64,000 nucleotides of DNA from Beutenbergia cavernae DSM 12333 (GCF_000023105.1 NC_012669.1:3473025-3537024), one strand, 5' to 3'. Shown: positions 43,747 to 52,058, counted from the stretch's first letter. The notes: generated by a model not told the origin, from the letters alone. A program made the numbers and translations.

Positions 43747-43853
43747 GCTCTGCTCCTTCGTTGCAGTCGTGGTCTCGTGGGTCCGCGCGGACCCTGCCAC
43801 TTCTCGCCCGCCCCGGGTGGGCGGGCGAGGGTCTCGCTGGTGGTGCTGTGGTG

Positions 43854-44285
43854 TCAGTCGGTAACGGTGACACCCATCGACCGGGCGGTGCCGGCGATGA
43901 TCTTCTCGGCGGCGTCGATGTCGTTCGCGTTGAGGTCGGCGAGCTTCGTCTGCGCGATCTCACGGACCTGCTCACGAGTGAGCGAGGCGACCTTCGCGGT
44001 GTGCGGCGTGGCCGACCCCTTCGCGACGCCGGCGGCCTTCTTGATGAGCTCCGCGGCCGGCGGGGTCTTCGTGATGAACGTGAACGAGCGGTCCTCGTAC
44101 ACGGTGATCTCGACGGGGATGACGTTCCCGCGCTGCGCCTCGGTCGCGGCGTTGTACGCCTTGCAGAACTCCATGATGTTGACGCCGTGCTGACCGAGCG
44201 CGGGGCCGATCGGCGGCGCCGGGTTGGCCGCGCCGGCCTGGATCTGGAGCTTGATGAGGCCGGTGACCTTCTTCTTGGGGGGCAT
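43854..44285 (-). CDS. rplK: 50S ribosomal protein L11
   Basis: L11 forms the GTPase-associated centre. The 143 residues [49 protein letters not shown] retain the Pro residues of the thiostrepton region. The C-terminal [35 protein letters not shown] is complete. ATG start; 107 nt separate it from rplA. Confidence 0.98.
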   Translation of the reverse strand: MPPKKKVTGLIKLQIQAGAANPAPPIGPALGQHGVNIMEFCKAYNAATEAQRGNVIPVEITVYEDRSFTFITKTPPAAELIKKAAGVAKGSATPHTAKVASLTREQVREIAQTKLADLNANDIDAAEKIIAGTARSMGVTVTD

Positions 44286-44375
44286 GCGTGGTTCCTTGCT
44301 GTTCGTGGGCCGACGCCGTGGGCGATGACCCGGTTGCAGTGCCTGACGTGTGCTGTCGTGCGCCGCCTGCGGCGG

Positions 44376-45155
44376 TCAGATCTTGGCGACCTGGTTGAAC
44401 GACAGCTCGACCGGGGTCTCCCGGCCGAAGATGGAGACGAGGACCTTGAGCTTCTGCGACTCCGGGGCGATCTCGGAGATCGTCGCCGGGAGTGTGTCGA
44501 ACGGGCCGTCCGTGACCGTGACGGACTCACCGACGGTGAACTCGACCTCGATCGGCGCGGCGGCCGGAGCGGCACCCGGCTTGGTGGCGGGCGCCTTCGC
44601 CTCGAGCGTCGGGGCCAGCATCGAGACGACCTCCGACGTCGTCAGCGGCACGGGCTGGTGGGTGTGACCCACGAAGCCGGTGACGCCGGGCGTGTGCCGC
44701 ACCGCGCCCCACGACTCGTCGGTGAGGTCCATCCGCACCAGCACGTAGCCGGGGATCCGCACGCGGCGGACCACCTTGCGCTGCGCGTTCTTGATCTCGA
44801 CGACGTCCTCCTCCGGGACCTCGACCTGGAAGATGTACTCCTCCATGTTGAGGCTCTGCGTCCGGCTCTCGAGGTTCGCCTTCACGCGCTTCTCGTAGCC
44901 CGCGTAGGAGTGCACGACGTACCAGTCGCCCGGCTGCGCCTGGAGCTCGCGACGGAACGCCGTCAGCGGGTCTTCCTCGACCTCGACCTCTGCCTCTGCT
45001 GCGTCGTCCGCTGCGGGCTCGTCGGAGGTGGGCTCGTCGGAGGTGGGCTCGGCCGGGGTGGGCTCGGCCACATCGACGCCGGCCTCCGCGACCGGGGTCG
45101 CGGCAGCGTCGTCGAGGGACTCACCGGTGGTGGGCCCTGTTGTGGACTCGGACAC
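44376..45155 (-). CDS. nusG: Transcription termination/antitermination factor NusG
   Basis: The NusG/Spt5 factor that links RNA polymerase to Rho or the ribosome. The NGN domain begins at [26 protein letters not shown] and includes [26 protein letters not shown]. The KOW domain is [24 protein letters not shown]. It carries a roughly 80-residue acidic N-terminal extension ([11 protein letters not shown] repeats), common in Actinobacteria, giving 259 aa. There is a short Ala/Pro linker insertion before KOW. It lies 67 nt after secE. Confidence 0.97.
   Translation of the reverse strand: MSESTTGPTTGESLDDAAATPVAEAGVDVAEPTPAEPTSDEPTSDEPAADDAAEAEVEVEEDPLTAFRRELQAQPGDWYVVHSYAGYEKRVKANLESRTQSLNMEEYIFQVEVPEEDVVEIKNAQRKVVRRVRIPGYVLVRMDLTDESWGAVRHTPGVTGFVGHTHQPVPLTTSEVVSMLAPTLEAKAPATKPGAAPAAAPIEVEFTVGESVTVTDGPFDTLPATISEIAPESQKLKVLVSIFGRETPVELSFNQVAKI
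45016..45069 (-). repeat. 15-bp tandem repeat inside nusG
   Basis: About 3.5 copies of GGCTCGTCGGAGGTG (45016, 45031, degenerate copy at 45046, partial at 45061) encode the TSDEP/TPAEP units of the acidic NusG N-terminus. Length variation between strains is likely. Confidence 0.7.
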
Positions 45156-45222
45156 GTCCTGACCTGCTTTCTATCTCGGATGCCGTGAGGGCTGGGTGCT
45201 GCGGGACTCTCGGGCCGAGCGG

Positions 45223-45486
45223 CTACGCGCTGTCCCGGCCGAACACCCAGAGCACGAGCTTGCCGATCCCGAAGTCCAGCACGCCGACGTACAGCATCAC
45301 GGCGAGGACGAACACGATCACGACCGCCGTGTACGTCATGAGCTCCGACCGGGTGGGCCGGACGACCTTCTTGAGCTCGGCGATGACCTGACGCACGAAC
45401 AGTGCGATCCGCGCGAAGAGGTTGCGCTTCGCCGGCGGCCCCGCCGCGGGCCGCGACGTGCGGGCGGCATTCGCGGAGTCGGTCAC
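45223..45486 (-). CDS. secE: Preprotein translocase subunit SecE
   Basis: The clamp subunit of the Sec channel. The 87-residue protein has one C-terminal membrane helix ([22 protein letters not shown]) preceded by the amphipathic [20 protein letters not shown]. The GTG at 45484-45486, with GAGGA nearby, is chosen because the longer frame runs into the tRNA-Trp gene. Located between tRNA-Trp and nusG. Confidence 0.95.
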   Translation of the reverse strand: MTDSANAARTSRPAAGPPAKRNLFARIALFVRQVIAELKKVVRPTRSELMTYTAVVIVFVLAVMLYVGVLDFGIGKLVLWVFGRDSA

Positions 45487-45560
45487 GGGTCCTCGTCTCG
45501 GGTCGGATCGGGATGCTGCGTGTTCGGGCGTTCGCTGTTCGAGCGTGCGATCCGCTCGAG

Positions 45561-45633
45561 CAGGGCAGGCGGGACTCGAACCCACAACCGCCGGTTTTGG
45601 AGACCGGTGCGCTACCAATTGCGCCACTGCCCT
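45561..45633 (-). tRNA. tRNA-Trp (CCA anticodon)
   Basis: A complete cloverleaf of 73 nt: acceptor AGGGCAG/CTGCCCT, D-stem GCGC/GCGC, anticodon stem CCGGT/ACCGG with loop CTCCAAA, T-stem GTGGG/CCCGC with loop TTCGAGT, discriminator G. The 3' CCA is not encoded. It lies just upstream of secE in the same orientation, the usual actinobacterial arrangement. Confidence 0.97.
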
Positions 45634-45706
45634 ACGGCGGGACGACCCACCCCGAAGCTGCCTCCAGGGCGCGCTTCAGCGTGATGGTCGGGACCACCGG
45701 GGGTCC

Positions 45707-45736
45707 ACTGTACGCGAAGCGGACGGTCGCGGTCGA
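45707..45736 (-). promoter_or_regulatory. Possible promoter of tRNA-Trp-secE-nusG
   Basis: Minus strand -10 TACAGT (45707-45712), with TCGACC (45731-45736) 18 nt upstream as a weak -35. The expected start lies about 65 nt before the tRNA. Confidence 0.45.
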
Positions 45737-45818
45737 ACCGGTCCACGGGTGCCGAGCGGGCTGCCCGCCGGGAGACGACCGGGCCGCGGACGGGCCGGCG
45801 TCTGCCACGATAGAGCAC

Positions 45819-47066
45819 GTGAGCGACGTCACCGCGCAGCCCTCCGCCCCCGTCCACGCCGGCACCAGGAACCGTGTCTCCGCGCGCCTCGCCGCCATCG
45901 CGGAGTCGGCGACGCTCGCCGTCGACGCGAAGGCGAAGGCGCTCAAGGCCCAGGGCCGGCCGGTCATCGGGTTCGGCGCGGGCGAACCGGACTTCCCCAC
46001 GCCTGACTACATCGTCGCCGCCGCTGTCGCCGCCGCGCAGGATCCCGCCAACCACCGGTACTCCCCCGCAGCCGGGCTCCCCGCGCTGCGCGAGGCGGTC
46101 GCCGCGAAGACGCTGCGCGACTCCGGCTACGAGGTGTCGCCGTCGAGCGTGCTCGTGACGAACGGCGGGAAGCAGGCCGTGTACCAGGCGTTCGCCGCGA
46201 TCGTCGACCCCGGCGACGAGGTGCTGCTCCCGGCTCCGTACTGGACGACCTACCCGGAGGCCGTCCGGCTGGCGGGCGGCGTGCCGGTCGAGGTCTTCGC
46301 CGGCGCGGACGCCGGGTACCTCGTGACCGTGGAGCAGCTGGAGGCGGCGCGGACCCCCGCGACGAAGGTGCTGCTGTTCTGCTCGCCGTCGAACCCCACC
46401 GGCGCCGTGTACTCGCCCGAGCAGACGGCGGCGATCGGCGCCTGGGCGCTCGAGCACGGGATCTGGGTCATCACCGACGAGATCTACGAGCACCTCGTGT
46501 ACGACGACGCGGTGTTCACCCCGATCGTGCGCGCCGTGCCGGAGCTGGCGGACACGTCGATCGTGCTCAACGGCGTCGCGAAGACCTACGCGATGACCGG
46601 GTGGCGCGTCGGCTGGATGATCGGCCCGACCGACGTCGTCAAGGCCGCGACCAACCTGCAGTCGCACCTCACGTCGAACGTCGCGAACGTCTCCCAGCGG
46701 GCTGCGATCGCCGCGCTGACCGGGGACCTGTCCGCCGTCGAGCACATGCGCGCCGCCTTCGACCGGCGCCGCCGCACGATCGTGGCGAAGCTGTCGGCGA
46801 TCGACGGCGTCGTGTGCCCGACGCCGAAGGGCGCGTTCTACGCGTACCCGAGCGTCGAGGGGGTGCTGGGGCGCACGATCCGCGGCGTCACGCCGACGAC
46901 GTCCGCAGAGCTCGCCTCGCTCATCCTCGACGAGGTCGAGGTCGCCGTGGTGCCCGGCGAGGCGTTCGGCCCGAGCGGGTACCTGCGCTTCTCCTACGCC
47001 CTGGGCGACGACGACCTGGCCGAAGGCGTCGACAGGGTCGCCGCCCTGCTCGCCGAGGCCGGCTGA
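45819..47066 (+). CDS. Aspartate/aromatic aminotransferase, PLP-dependent class I
   Basis: A 415-residue fold-type I aminotransferase. Motifs in order: [27 protein letters not shown] (PLP phosphate loop), [34 protein letters not shown] (PLP Asp and Tyr), [22 protein letters not shown] (Schiff-base Lys), and the C-terminal [13 protein letters not shown] (carboxylate Arg). This is the AspC/AatA-type set, transferring amino groups between aspartate and 2-oxoglutarate; aromatic substrates are possible. GTG at 45819. There is no Shine-Dalgarno sequence, but a CACGAT hexamer lies seven bases upstream, suggesting a leaderless mRNA. Confidence 0.92.
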   Translation: MSDVTAQPSAPVHAGTRNRVSARLAAIAESATLAVDAKAKALKAQGRPVIGFGAGEPDFPTPDYIVAAAVAAAQDPANHRYSPAAGLPALREAVAAKTLRDSGYEVSPSSVLVTNGGKQAVYQAFAAIVDPGDEVLLPAPYWTTYPEAVRLAGGVPVEVFAGADAGYLVTVEQLEAARTPATKVLLFCSPSNPTGAVYSPEQTAAIGAWALEHGIWVITDEIYEHLVYDDAVFTPIVRAVPELADTSIVLNGVAKTYAMTGWRVGWMIGPTDVVKAATNLQSHLTSNVANVSQRAAIAALTGDLSAVEHMRAAFDRRRRTIVAKLSAIDGVVCPTPKGAFYAYPSVEGVLGRTIRGVTPTTSAELASLILDEVEVAVVPGEAFGPSGYLRFSYALGDDDLAEGVDRVAALLAEAG

Positions 47067-47070
47067 GCCT

Positions 47071-47111
47071 CTCATCTGCTTCTCATCGCCCGCGTGGATA
47101 CTCGCGATGTG
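47071..47111 (+). promoter_or_regulatory. Direct-repeat regulator box and promoter of the two-component operon
   Basis: CTCATC (47071-47076) and CTCATCG (47082-47088) are spaced 11 bp, as expected for an OmpR-type dimer. They overlap the expected -35 position; eight bases later comes GATACT (47097-47102, -10), then CGCGAT and the GTG start codon at 47109. The same arrangement is upstream of 51493. Confidence 0.6.
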
Positions 47112-47444
47112 AGCTCCGGGCCGACGCTGGGACGCCGCCTCGCGACAGCGCTCGCGACGGCGGCGCTCGTCGGCGCGCTCGTGTTCGGGATCGCGCGGGC
47201 CGTCGACGGCGTGCGCTCCGGCACGCAGGACGTCGACCTCGGCGAGGTCGTGGTGATCGACGCCCCGACGGTGACGCCGACACCCGACCCGACGCCGACG
47301 CCCACGCCGTCGACGACGCCGACGCCGTCCCCCTCACCCACGTCCCCGACGACCGCGCCCGTGCCGGTGCCGCCCCCGCCGCCCGTCGACGACGACGACG
47401 ATGACGACGACCCCGACGACGATCTCGACGACGACGATGGCTGA
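47109..47444 (+). CDS. Small membrane-anchored Pro/Thr-rich protein with poly-Asp tail
   Basis: I do not recognise a family. The 111-residue protein (from the GTG at 47109; a GTG at 47094 is less likely because it includes the -10) has one N-terminal hydrophobic segment LATALATAALVGALVFGIARAV. Next comes GTQDVDLGEVVVIDAP, then about 35 residues rich in Pro, Thr and Ser, and a C-terminus with more than fifteen Asp residues. The tail is probably outside the cell and could bind divalent cations. The stop overlaps the histidine-kinase gene by eight bases, so it may be a sensor accessory. The protein at 49830 has a similar VVVDAP stretch. Confidence 0.7.
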   Translation: MSSGPTLGRRLATALATAALVGALVFGIARAVDGVRSGTQDVDLGEVVVIDAPTVTPTPDPTPTPTPSTTPTPSPSPTSPTTAPVPVPPPPPVDDDDDDDDPDDDLDDDDG

Positions 47445-48990
47445 GCGGTCGACGGGCCGGACCGAGCCGGCCGAGGCCCCGGCGGCGCGGCGCACCTGGT
47501 CGCGCCGCGGCTGGAGCGTGCGCGCCCGGGTGCTCGCCGCGCTGGTCGCGCTGTCGGGCCTGGCCCTCGCCGCGGCCGGAGTGACGGCGTACGGCATCGA
47601 GCGCGCCAGGCTGGACGACCGGCTCGACGACACGCTCGAGCGCACCGTCGAGGAGCTGCGGGCGATCGCCGCCGGGGACGTCGACCCGAGCACGGGCGAG
47701 CCGTTCACGTCGGCCGAGCAGGTGCTGCGGGTGTCCCTGCAGCGCGTCGTGCCCGCGCGGTACGAGGGCGCGTTCTCGATCGGGACGCGCGCCGACGGCT
47801 CCTGGGGCGTCCTGCAGTTCGCCGAGGTCAGCGGCATCCAGCCCCACACCGACGCCGCCTTCGTGAGCGAGCTGGAGGGCGCCGAGCTCGCCGAGCGGGC
47901 GACGATCACGCGGACGGTGACGCCGACCGCCGACTACCGGTACGCCGTCGCCCCCGTGCGGGTCGGCGATGCGCCGCCCGCCGCGCTCGTCGTCGCGTTC
48001 GATCGCGGCTCCGAGCAGGCCGCCCTGGCCGCGACGTACCGGCAGTACGCGGCCATGGCCGCCGTCGCCCTGGCCGGGATCGCGCTCGTCGGCTGGCTCG
48101 TCGTCGGCCGCGTCGTGCGACCGATCCGGCTGGTGCGACGCACGGCGCAGGAGATCTCGGAGTCCGACCTGTCCGCGCGCATCCCCGTGGTCGGCAACGA
48201 CGACCTCGCCGACCTCACCGTGACCGTCAACGACATGCTGGACCGCCTCGAGACGTCGTTCGCGGACCAGCGGCAGCTGCTCGACGACGTCGGGCACGAG
48301 CTCCGGACGCCCCTGACGGTGGTCCGCGGGCACCTCGAGCTCATGGACCCGGCGGATCCCGAGGACGCCGCGCAGACCCGCGCGCTGGCGATGGACGAGC
48401 TGGACCGCATGTACGGCCTCGTCGACGACCTCGTGACGCTCGCCCGCGCCGAGCGGCCGGACTTCGTGCGGCGCCGGGAGGTGGACGTGGCGGTGCTCGT
48501 GGACGAGGTGCTGGCGAAGGCCCGCCCGCTCGGCGAGCGACGGTGGCGGCTGGACGCGCTTCCCGAGGGCACCGCCGAGCTCGACCCCCAACGCCTGACG
48601 CAGGCGCTGCTCCAGCTCGCCTCGAACGCCGTGCGTTTCTCCGACGACGGCTCGACCGTGGGGCTCGGCGGCGCGTGGTCCGGTGACGGCGCGCTCGAGC
48701 TGTGGGTGCGAGACGAAGGCATCGGGATCGCCGAGGAGGAGCAGGCCCACGTGTTCCAACGATTCGCTCGAGGCTCGACCGCCCGCGCTCGCGGCGACGG
48801 CTCCGGCCTCGGGCTGGCCATCGTCGCCTCCATCGCCCACGCGCACGGCGGGAGCGTGACGCTCGACAGCGCGCCCGGGCGCGGCACCACGGTGACGCTG
48901 CGGATCCCGGACGCCGGCCTGCCCGACCCCGACGCCGACGCCCCCCACGACGCCGCGGACCCCCCGGCCAGGCAGCAGGAGGCCCCATGA
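47437..48990 (+). CDS. Sensor histidine kinase (HAMP, HisKA)
   Basis: A 517-residue membrane sensor. TM1 is about 31-50, an extracellular domain spans about 51-204, TM2 is 205-226, and HAMP lies at about 227-280 (RPIRLVRRTAQEISESDLSARIP). The dimerisation helix has DVGHELRTPLTVVRGHLEL (phospho-His287). The ATPase has the N-box LLQLASNAVRFSDDG, G1 DEGIGI, F-box VFQRFARG and G2 GDGSGLGLAIV. ATG at 47437 lies inside the end of the preceding gene. The stop overlaps the response-regulator ATG (ATGA). The signal is unknown. Confidence 0.93.
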   Translation: MAERSTGRTEPAEAPAARRTWSRRGWSVRARVLAALVALSGLALAAAGVTAYGIERARLDDRLDDTLERTVEELRAIAAGDVDPSTGEPFTSAEQVLRVSLQRVVPARYEGAFSIGTRADGSWGVLQFAEVSGIQPHTDAAFVSELEGAELAERATITRTVTPTADYRYAVAPVRVGDAPPAALVVAFDRGSEQAALAATYRQYAAMAAVALAGIALVGWLVVGRVVRPIRLVRRTAQEISESDLSARIPVVGNDDLADLTVTVNDMLDRLETSFADQRQLLDDVGHELRTPLTVVRGHLELMDPADPEDAAQTRALAMDELDRMYGLVDDLVTLARAERPDFVRRREVDVAVLVDEVLAKARPLGERRWRLDALPEGTAELDPQRLTQALLQLASNAVRFSDDGSTVGLGGAWSGDGALELWVRDEGIGIAEEEQAHVFQRFARGSTARARGDGSGLGLAIVASIAHAHGGSVTLDSAPGRGTTVTLRIPDAGLPDPDADAPHDAADPPARQQEAP

Positions 48991-49643
48991 GCCAGATCCT
49001 CATCGCGGAGGACTCCGAACGGATCTCCGCGTTCGTCGCCAAGGGTCTGCGTGCCGCCGGGTTCGTCCCGACGGTGGTGCCGACCGCCCGCGAGGCGTTC
49101 GACCTCGCCTCGACCGGCGACTTCGACCTGCTCGTGCTCGACCTCGGGCTCCCCGACGGGGACGGACTGTCGGTCCTGCGGCGACTGCGCGCCCAGGGCA
49201 ACCCGATCGCCGTCGTCATCCTCACCGCACGGGACTCGGTGACCGACACCGTCGCCGGGCTCGAGGGCGGCGCCGACGACTACATGGCGAAGCCGTTCCG
49301 GTTCGAGGAGCTGCTCGCGCGCGTGCGGCTGCGCCTGCGCGGCGCCGTCGCCGACGAGCCGACGGTGCTGCGCCACGGCGAGCTCGAGCTCGACCTGCGG
49401 TCCCGGCGTGCCCGGGTCGACGGACGCGAGGTGGACCTCTCGGCGCGCGAGTTCGCGCTCGCCGAGACGTTCCTGCGGCACCCCGGGCAGGTCCTCAGCC
49501 GGGAGCAGCTCCTCTCGCGCGTGTGGGGCTACGACTTCGACCCCGGGTCCAACGTCGTGGACGTGTACGTCCGGTACCTGCGCCGCAAGCTCGGGGCCGA
49601 CCTCGTCACCACCGTCCGCGGCATGGGGTACCGCCTCGACTGA
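48987..49643 (+). CDS. OmpR/PhoB-family response regulator
   Basis: A 218-residue regulator. The receiver domain has the acidic pair in LIAEDSER, the phospho-acceptor Asp52 in LVLDLGLPDGDG, Thr in ILTARDS and Lys in YMAKPFRFEELLARV. The C-terminal winged helix is RHGELELDLRSRRARVDGREVDLSAREFALAETFLRHPGQVLSREQLLSRVWGYDFDPGSNVVDVYVRYLRRKLGADLVTTVRGMGYRL. It should bind direct repeats; the CTCATC boxes at 47071 and 51514 are the obvious candidates. Last gene of the operon. Confidence 0.95.
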   Translation: MSQILIAEDSERISAFVAKGLRAAGFVPTVVPTAREAFDLASTGDFDLLVLDLGLPDGDGLSVLRRLRAQGNPIAVVILTARDSVTDTVAGLEGGADDYMAKPFRFEELLARVRLRLRGAVADEPTVLRHGELELDLRSRRARVDGREVDLSAREFALAETFLRHPGQVLSREQLLSRVWGYDFDPGSNVVDVYVRYLRRKLGADLVTTVRGMGYRLD

Positions 49644-49771
49644 CCGATCGCTCGCCGCCCGCGGCAGGATGTCCGGTTCGACCTCGGCAAGAGCGAGGTC
49701 TGCGGCCCGCGCGGGGACCCGGACCAGTCCTCAACGCCGCAGCTGATCAGCTCCGCGGCGCGGAGGCACGG

Positions 49772-49810
49772 CGAACGGCCCCCGGGACTCGCGTCGCCGG
49801 GGGCCGTTCG
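49772..49810. terminator. Terminator between the response regulator and 49830
   Basis: Perfect 14-bp stem (49772-49785 with 49797-49810, 11-nt loop) between the convergent genes. Confidence 0.7.
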
Positions 49811-49829
49811 GTTCGGGGTGGCCGGGGCG

Positions 49830-50255
49830 TCAGTCGCCCGAGGCCGGGCTGGCGGCGGACGTCGCGCTGGCCGGGCTCGCCGGGGTGACCGGTGAGACCG
49901 GGCTGGCCGGCGACTGCGCGGTCGCCGGGCTCGCCGGCGTGGCCGGGCTGGCCGGGCTCACTGCCGTGGCCGCGCTGGCCGCCGTCGGCGCCGAGGTCAC
50001 GGTCACGGCCGTCACCGCGCTGTCCGGTCCGACCTGCGTGGGCGAGACGCTCGGCGTCGTGCCCTGCTCCGCGTTCGAGGCCTCGGTCCCGCTCGACGTC
50101 GGGCTCGTCGTGGCGTCCGGGGTGGCCGGCGCGTCGACGACGACGTCGTCACCCGCGTCGCGGTCCGGCAGACCGTCCGCCATCGCTGCCGCCGCGGTCC
50201 CGACGACGCCCAGGACGCCGAGGGCTCCGGTGACCATCCAGGTGGTGCGCTTCAT
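49830..50255 (-). CDS. Exported Ser/Pro/Ala-rich small protein
   Basis: I do not recognise a family. The 141 residues start with a signal-like segment MKRTTWMVTGALGVLGVVGTAAAAMADG (possible AxA cleavage). LPDRDAGDDVVVDAPATPDATT follows, then an 80-residue low-complexity tail built of SPASPATP-type units. The VVVDAP stretch and the composition recall the protein at 47109. ATG at 50253-50255, with GGAG seven bases upstream, overlaps the stop codon of the phosphotransferase gene (ATGA). The two are one operon under the proposed two-component regulator. Confidence 0.75.
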   Translation of the reverse strand: MKRTTWMVTGALGVLGVVGTAAAAMADGLPDRDAGDDVVVDAPATPDATTSPTSSGTEASNAEQGTTPSVSPTQVGPDSAVTAVTVTSAPTAASAATAVSPASPATPASPATAQSPASPVSPVTPASPASATSAASPASGD

Positions 50256-51493
50256 GAACTGCTCCTTCTCGTGAGGTGGTGCATCAGGGGGTCGAGACGT
50301 GCGGTCTCCGCGCTCACGCACCAGGCGCGCGCGAGTGCGAGGAGTCGCCACCGGTGCGCCGCGCTGGCAGCGACACCGACGAGGGAGAGGACGACGGCGC
50401 CCGCACGGGCCGCGAGCGCGGGATACCCGACGCCGCGGGGCAGGTGGGCGACGGCGTCCGGCAGCCAGGCCGTGAGCGTCCGCAGGGCGCCGACGTCGGT
50501 CGTGACGGCGGCCTGGCTGAGGTGCGCGAGCAGGCAGGCGACGTCGTCGACGCGGTGCCCGGGGCCGAGGGAGTCGACGTCGATGAGCGCGCTGACCTCA
50601 CCGTCGGCGACGAAGAGGTTGCCGGGATGGAGGTCGCCGTGCGTCGCGACGAGCGGGCCGGCGTCATGAGCGTCCATGACCCGGCGCAGCCGCGCCGCGA
50701 GCTCGAGCGGGCGGGACGACGGCGTCCCGAGAGCTGCGACCGCGCCGTCGGCGTGGACCTCGACGCGGTCCGCCCAGGACGGCCGCGCGGGCAGAGCGAG
50801 CGGCTCGGTCCCGAGCTCCTCCAGCACGTCGAGGACGTCAGCCATCCGCGGTCGCACCGGGGCGTCGAGCAGGGGCGTTCCCGGCGCCGGCGTGAGCAGG
50901 ACGACGCCGGGCGTCGGCGCGGTCAGCACGAGCGGCGCCGGGACGCCTGCGTCGGCGAGCAGGTCGTGCCTCCGCACCAGGTCCGTGGCAGCTCCGGGCC
51001 GCACCACCTTGAGGTACCCGACGGCAGCGCCGTCGGCGCCCACGGCGCGCACCACCGCCCGCCGCAGCGGCCGGTACGAGCAGAACTCGAGCGTCGCCGT
51101 GCCCGGCAGCCAGCGCGCGACGGTCGCGACGTCGCACGCGGCAGCGAGTCCGGGCAGCGCCGGGTCGTGCGGGTGTCGCCAGGCGTGGAGCACGAGGCCG
51201 TCGCGCTCGAGCCGGGCCAGGCCCGCGCCGTCGAGCGGCGCCGACGAGACGACGAGGTAGTCCTGCGCCGCGCCGTAGCGCACGTCGTACCCGACGCTGA
51301 CACCGAGCCCGACGCGATGCTGCACGCGGTCGACGCGCACGGCGACCGGCTGGTCCGGGCGGGCACCGAGCGCGGCGCGGACGACGTCGTCGCGGCCCGC
51401 ACCGGTCAGCAGCCCACGCACCCGCGCCTCCGTGGCGACGACGGCGCCCGGCCTGCTCCCGCTCGCGTCTGTGGTGATCATGTGCCCCAGCAC
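50252..51493 (-). CDS. Aminoglycoside-phosphotransferase-like kinase
   Basis: A cytosolic protein of the APH/choline-kinase fold: VGYLKVVRPG (ATP Lys), then ATHGDLHPGNLFVADGE with the catalytic Asp and Asn, and ALIDVDSLGPGHRVDDVACLLAHL with the metal Asp. The substrate is unknown; a role in drug resistance is not implied. I choose the GTG at 51491-51493 (MLGHMITTDASG..., 413 aa) because the sequence before it copies the 47109 promoter layout. The ATG at 51481 and a GTG at 51514 are alternatives. It overlaps the exported-protein gene downstream by four bases. Confidence 0.82.
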   Translation of the reverse strand: MLGHMITTDASGSRPGAVVATEARVRGLLTGAGRDDVVRAALGARPDQPVAVRVDRVQHRVGLGVSVGYDVRYGAAQDYLVVSSAPLDGAGLARLERDGLVLHAWRHPHDPALPGLAAACDVATVARWLPGTATLEFCSYRPLRRAVVRAVGADGAAVGYLKVVRPGAATDLVRRHDLLADAGVPAPLVLTAPTPGVVLLTPAPGTPLLDAPVRPRMADVLDVLEELGTEPLALPARPSWADRVEVHADGAVAALGTPSSRPLELAARLRRVMDAHDAGPLVATHGDLHPGNLFVADGEVSALIDVDSLGPGHRVDDVACLLAHLSQAAVTTDVGALRTLTAWLPDAVAHLPRGVGYPALAARAGAVVLSLVGVAASAAHRWRLLALARAWCVSAETARLDPLMHHLTRRSSS

Positions 51494-51531
51494 ATCGCGC
51501 GGACGTGAGGCCACGATGAGCGGCCGATGAG
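51491..51531 (-). promoter_or_regulatory. Direct-repeat regulator box upstream of the phosphotransferase
   Basis: Minus strand: CTCATCG (51525-51531) and CTCATCG (51514-51520), period 11, then eight bases, a hexamer CGTCCG, CGCGAT and GTG at 51493. Spacing to the start codon and the CGCGATGTG string are identical to the copy at 47071-47111. The -10 hexamer itself is poor. Confidence 0.55.
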
Positions 51532-51566
51532 AGCCTTCTCATCGCGCGTTCACCGTCGCGTCACGC
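51526..51566 (+). promoter_or_regulatory. Opposite-facing CTCATCG site and degenerate tandem copies
   Basis: Plus-strand TCTCATC (51537-51543) forms a 7-bp inverted repeat with GATGAGA (51526-51532). It is followed at 11-bp steps by TTCACCG (51549) and GTCACGC (51560). It may extend the same regulator site toward the 51609 gene. Confidence 0.35.
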
Positions 51567-51608
51567 GGCGCACGGTCCTCACGTCGATCTGTCCTGGCCA
51601 CGATCGAC

Positions 51609-52022
51609 GTGCCAGAGTTGACCATGGTCAGCGTCGAGGAGGTCGCCGAGCTCGCGACCTCGCTGCCCGAGGTCAGCGAGGGCACCTCCCGTGGCAACCG
51701 CTCCTGGGAGGTGGCGGGCACCGGCTTCGCCTGGGTGCGCCCGTTCAGCAAGGCCGACATCAGACGGTTCGGCGAGCACCCGGTGCCGGCCGGACCGATC
51801 GTCGCCGTCATGACCGCGGACCTGGCCGAGAAGGAAGCGATCCTCGCCGAAGGGCGGACGGGCTTCTTCACCATCGAGCACTTCGACGGCTACGCCGCGG
51901 TCCTGATCGACGTGACGACGGCGAAACAGCGGTGGGTGCGGGAGGCGATCGTCGACGCCTGGCTGGCCAAGGCACCGCGGGAGCTGGCCGATGCCTACGC
52001 AGAGCGCGAACTGAGAGGCTGA
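51609..52022 (+). CDS. MmcQ/YjbR-family protein
   Basis: A 137-residue cytosolic protein of the CyaY-like YjbR fold: VSVEEVAELATSLPEVSEGTSRGNRSWEVAGTGFAWVRPF, then PIVAVMTADLAEKEAIL, FFTIEHFDGYAAVLIDV and the C-terminal LVREAIVDAWLAKAPRELADAY-like helix. Some family members bind DNA, but the general role is unclear. GTG at 51609; an ATG at 51624 is an alternative and neither has a good Shine-Dalgarno sequence. A 9-bp hairpin follows ten bases after the stop codon. Confidence 0.82.
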   Translation: MPELTMVSVEEVAELATSLPEVSEGTSRGNRSWEVAGTGFAWVRPFSKADIRRFGEHPVPAGPIVAVMTADLAEKEAILAEGRTGFFTIEHFDGYAAVLIDVTTAKQRWVREAIVDAWLAKAPRELADAYAERELRG

Positions 52023-52031
52023 GGCCCCCGG

Positions 52032-52053
52032 CCCTCCACCGAACGGTGGAGGG
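52032..52053 (+). terminator. Stem-loop after the YjbR-like gene
   Basis: Perfect 9-bp stem CCCTCCACC/GGTGGAGGG with loop GAAC, ten bases after the stop codon at 52022. Confidence 0.6.
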
Positions 52054-52058
52054 TGCCC

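Noticed and set aside
50252-51493. Aminoglycoside resistance gene
   Set aside because: Only the general APH fold is visible; the fold covers many kinases, so a resistance function is not supported despite the S12 changes.
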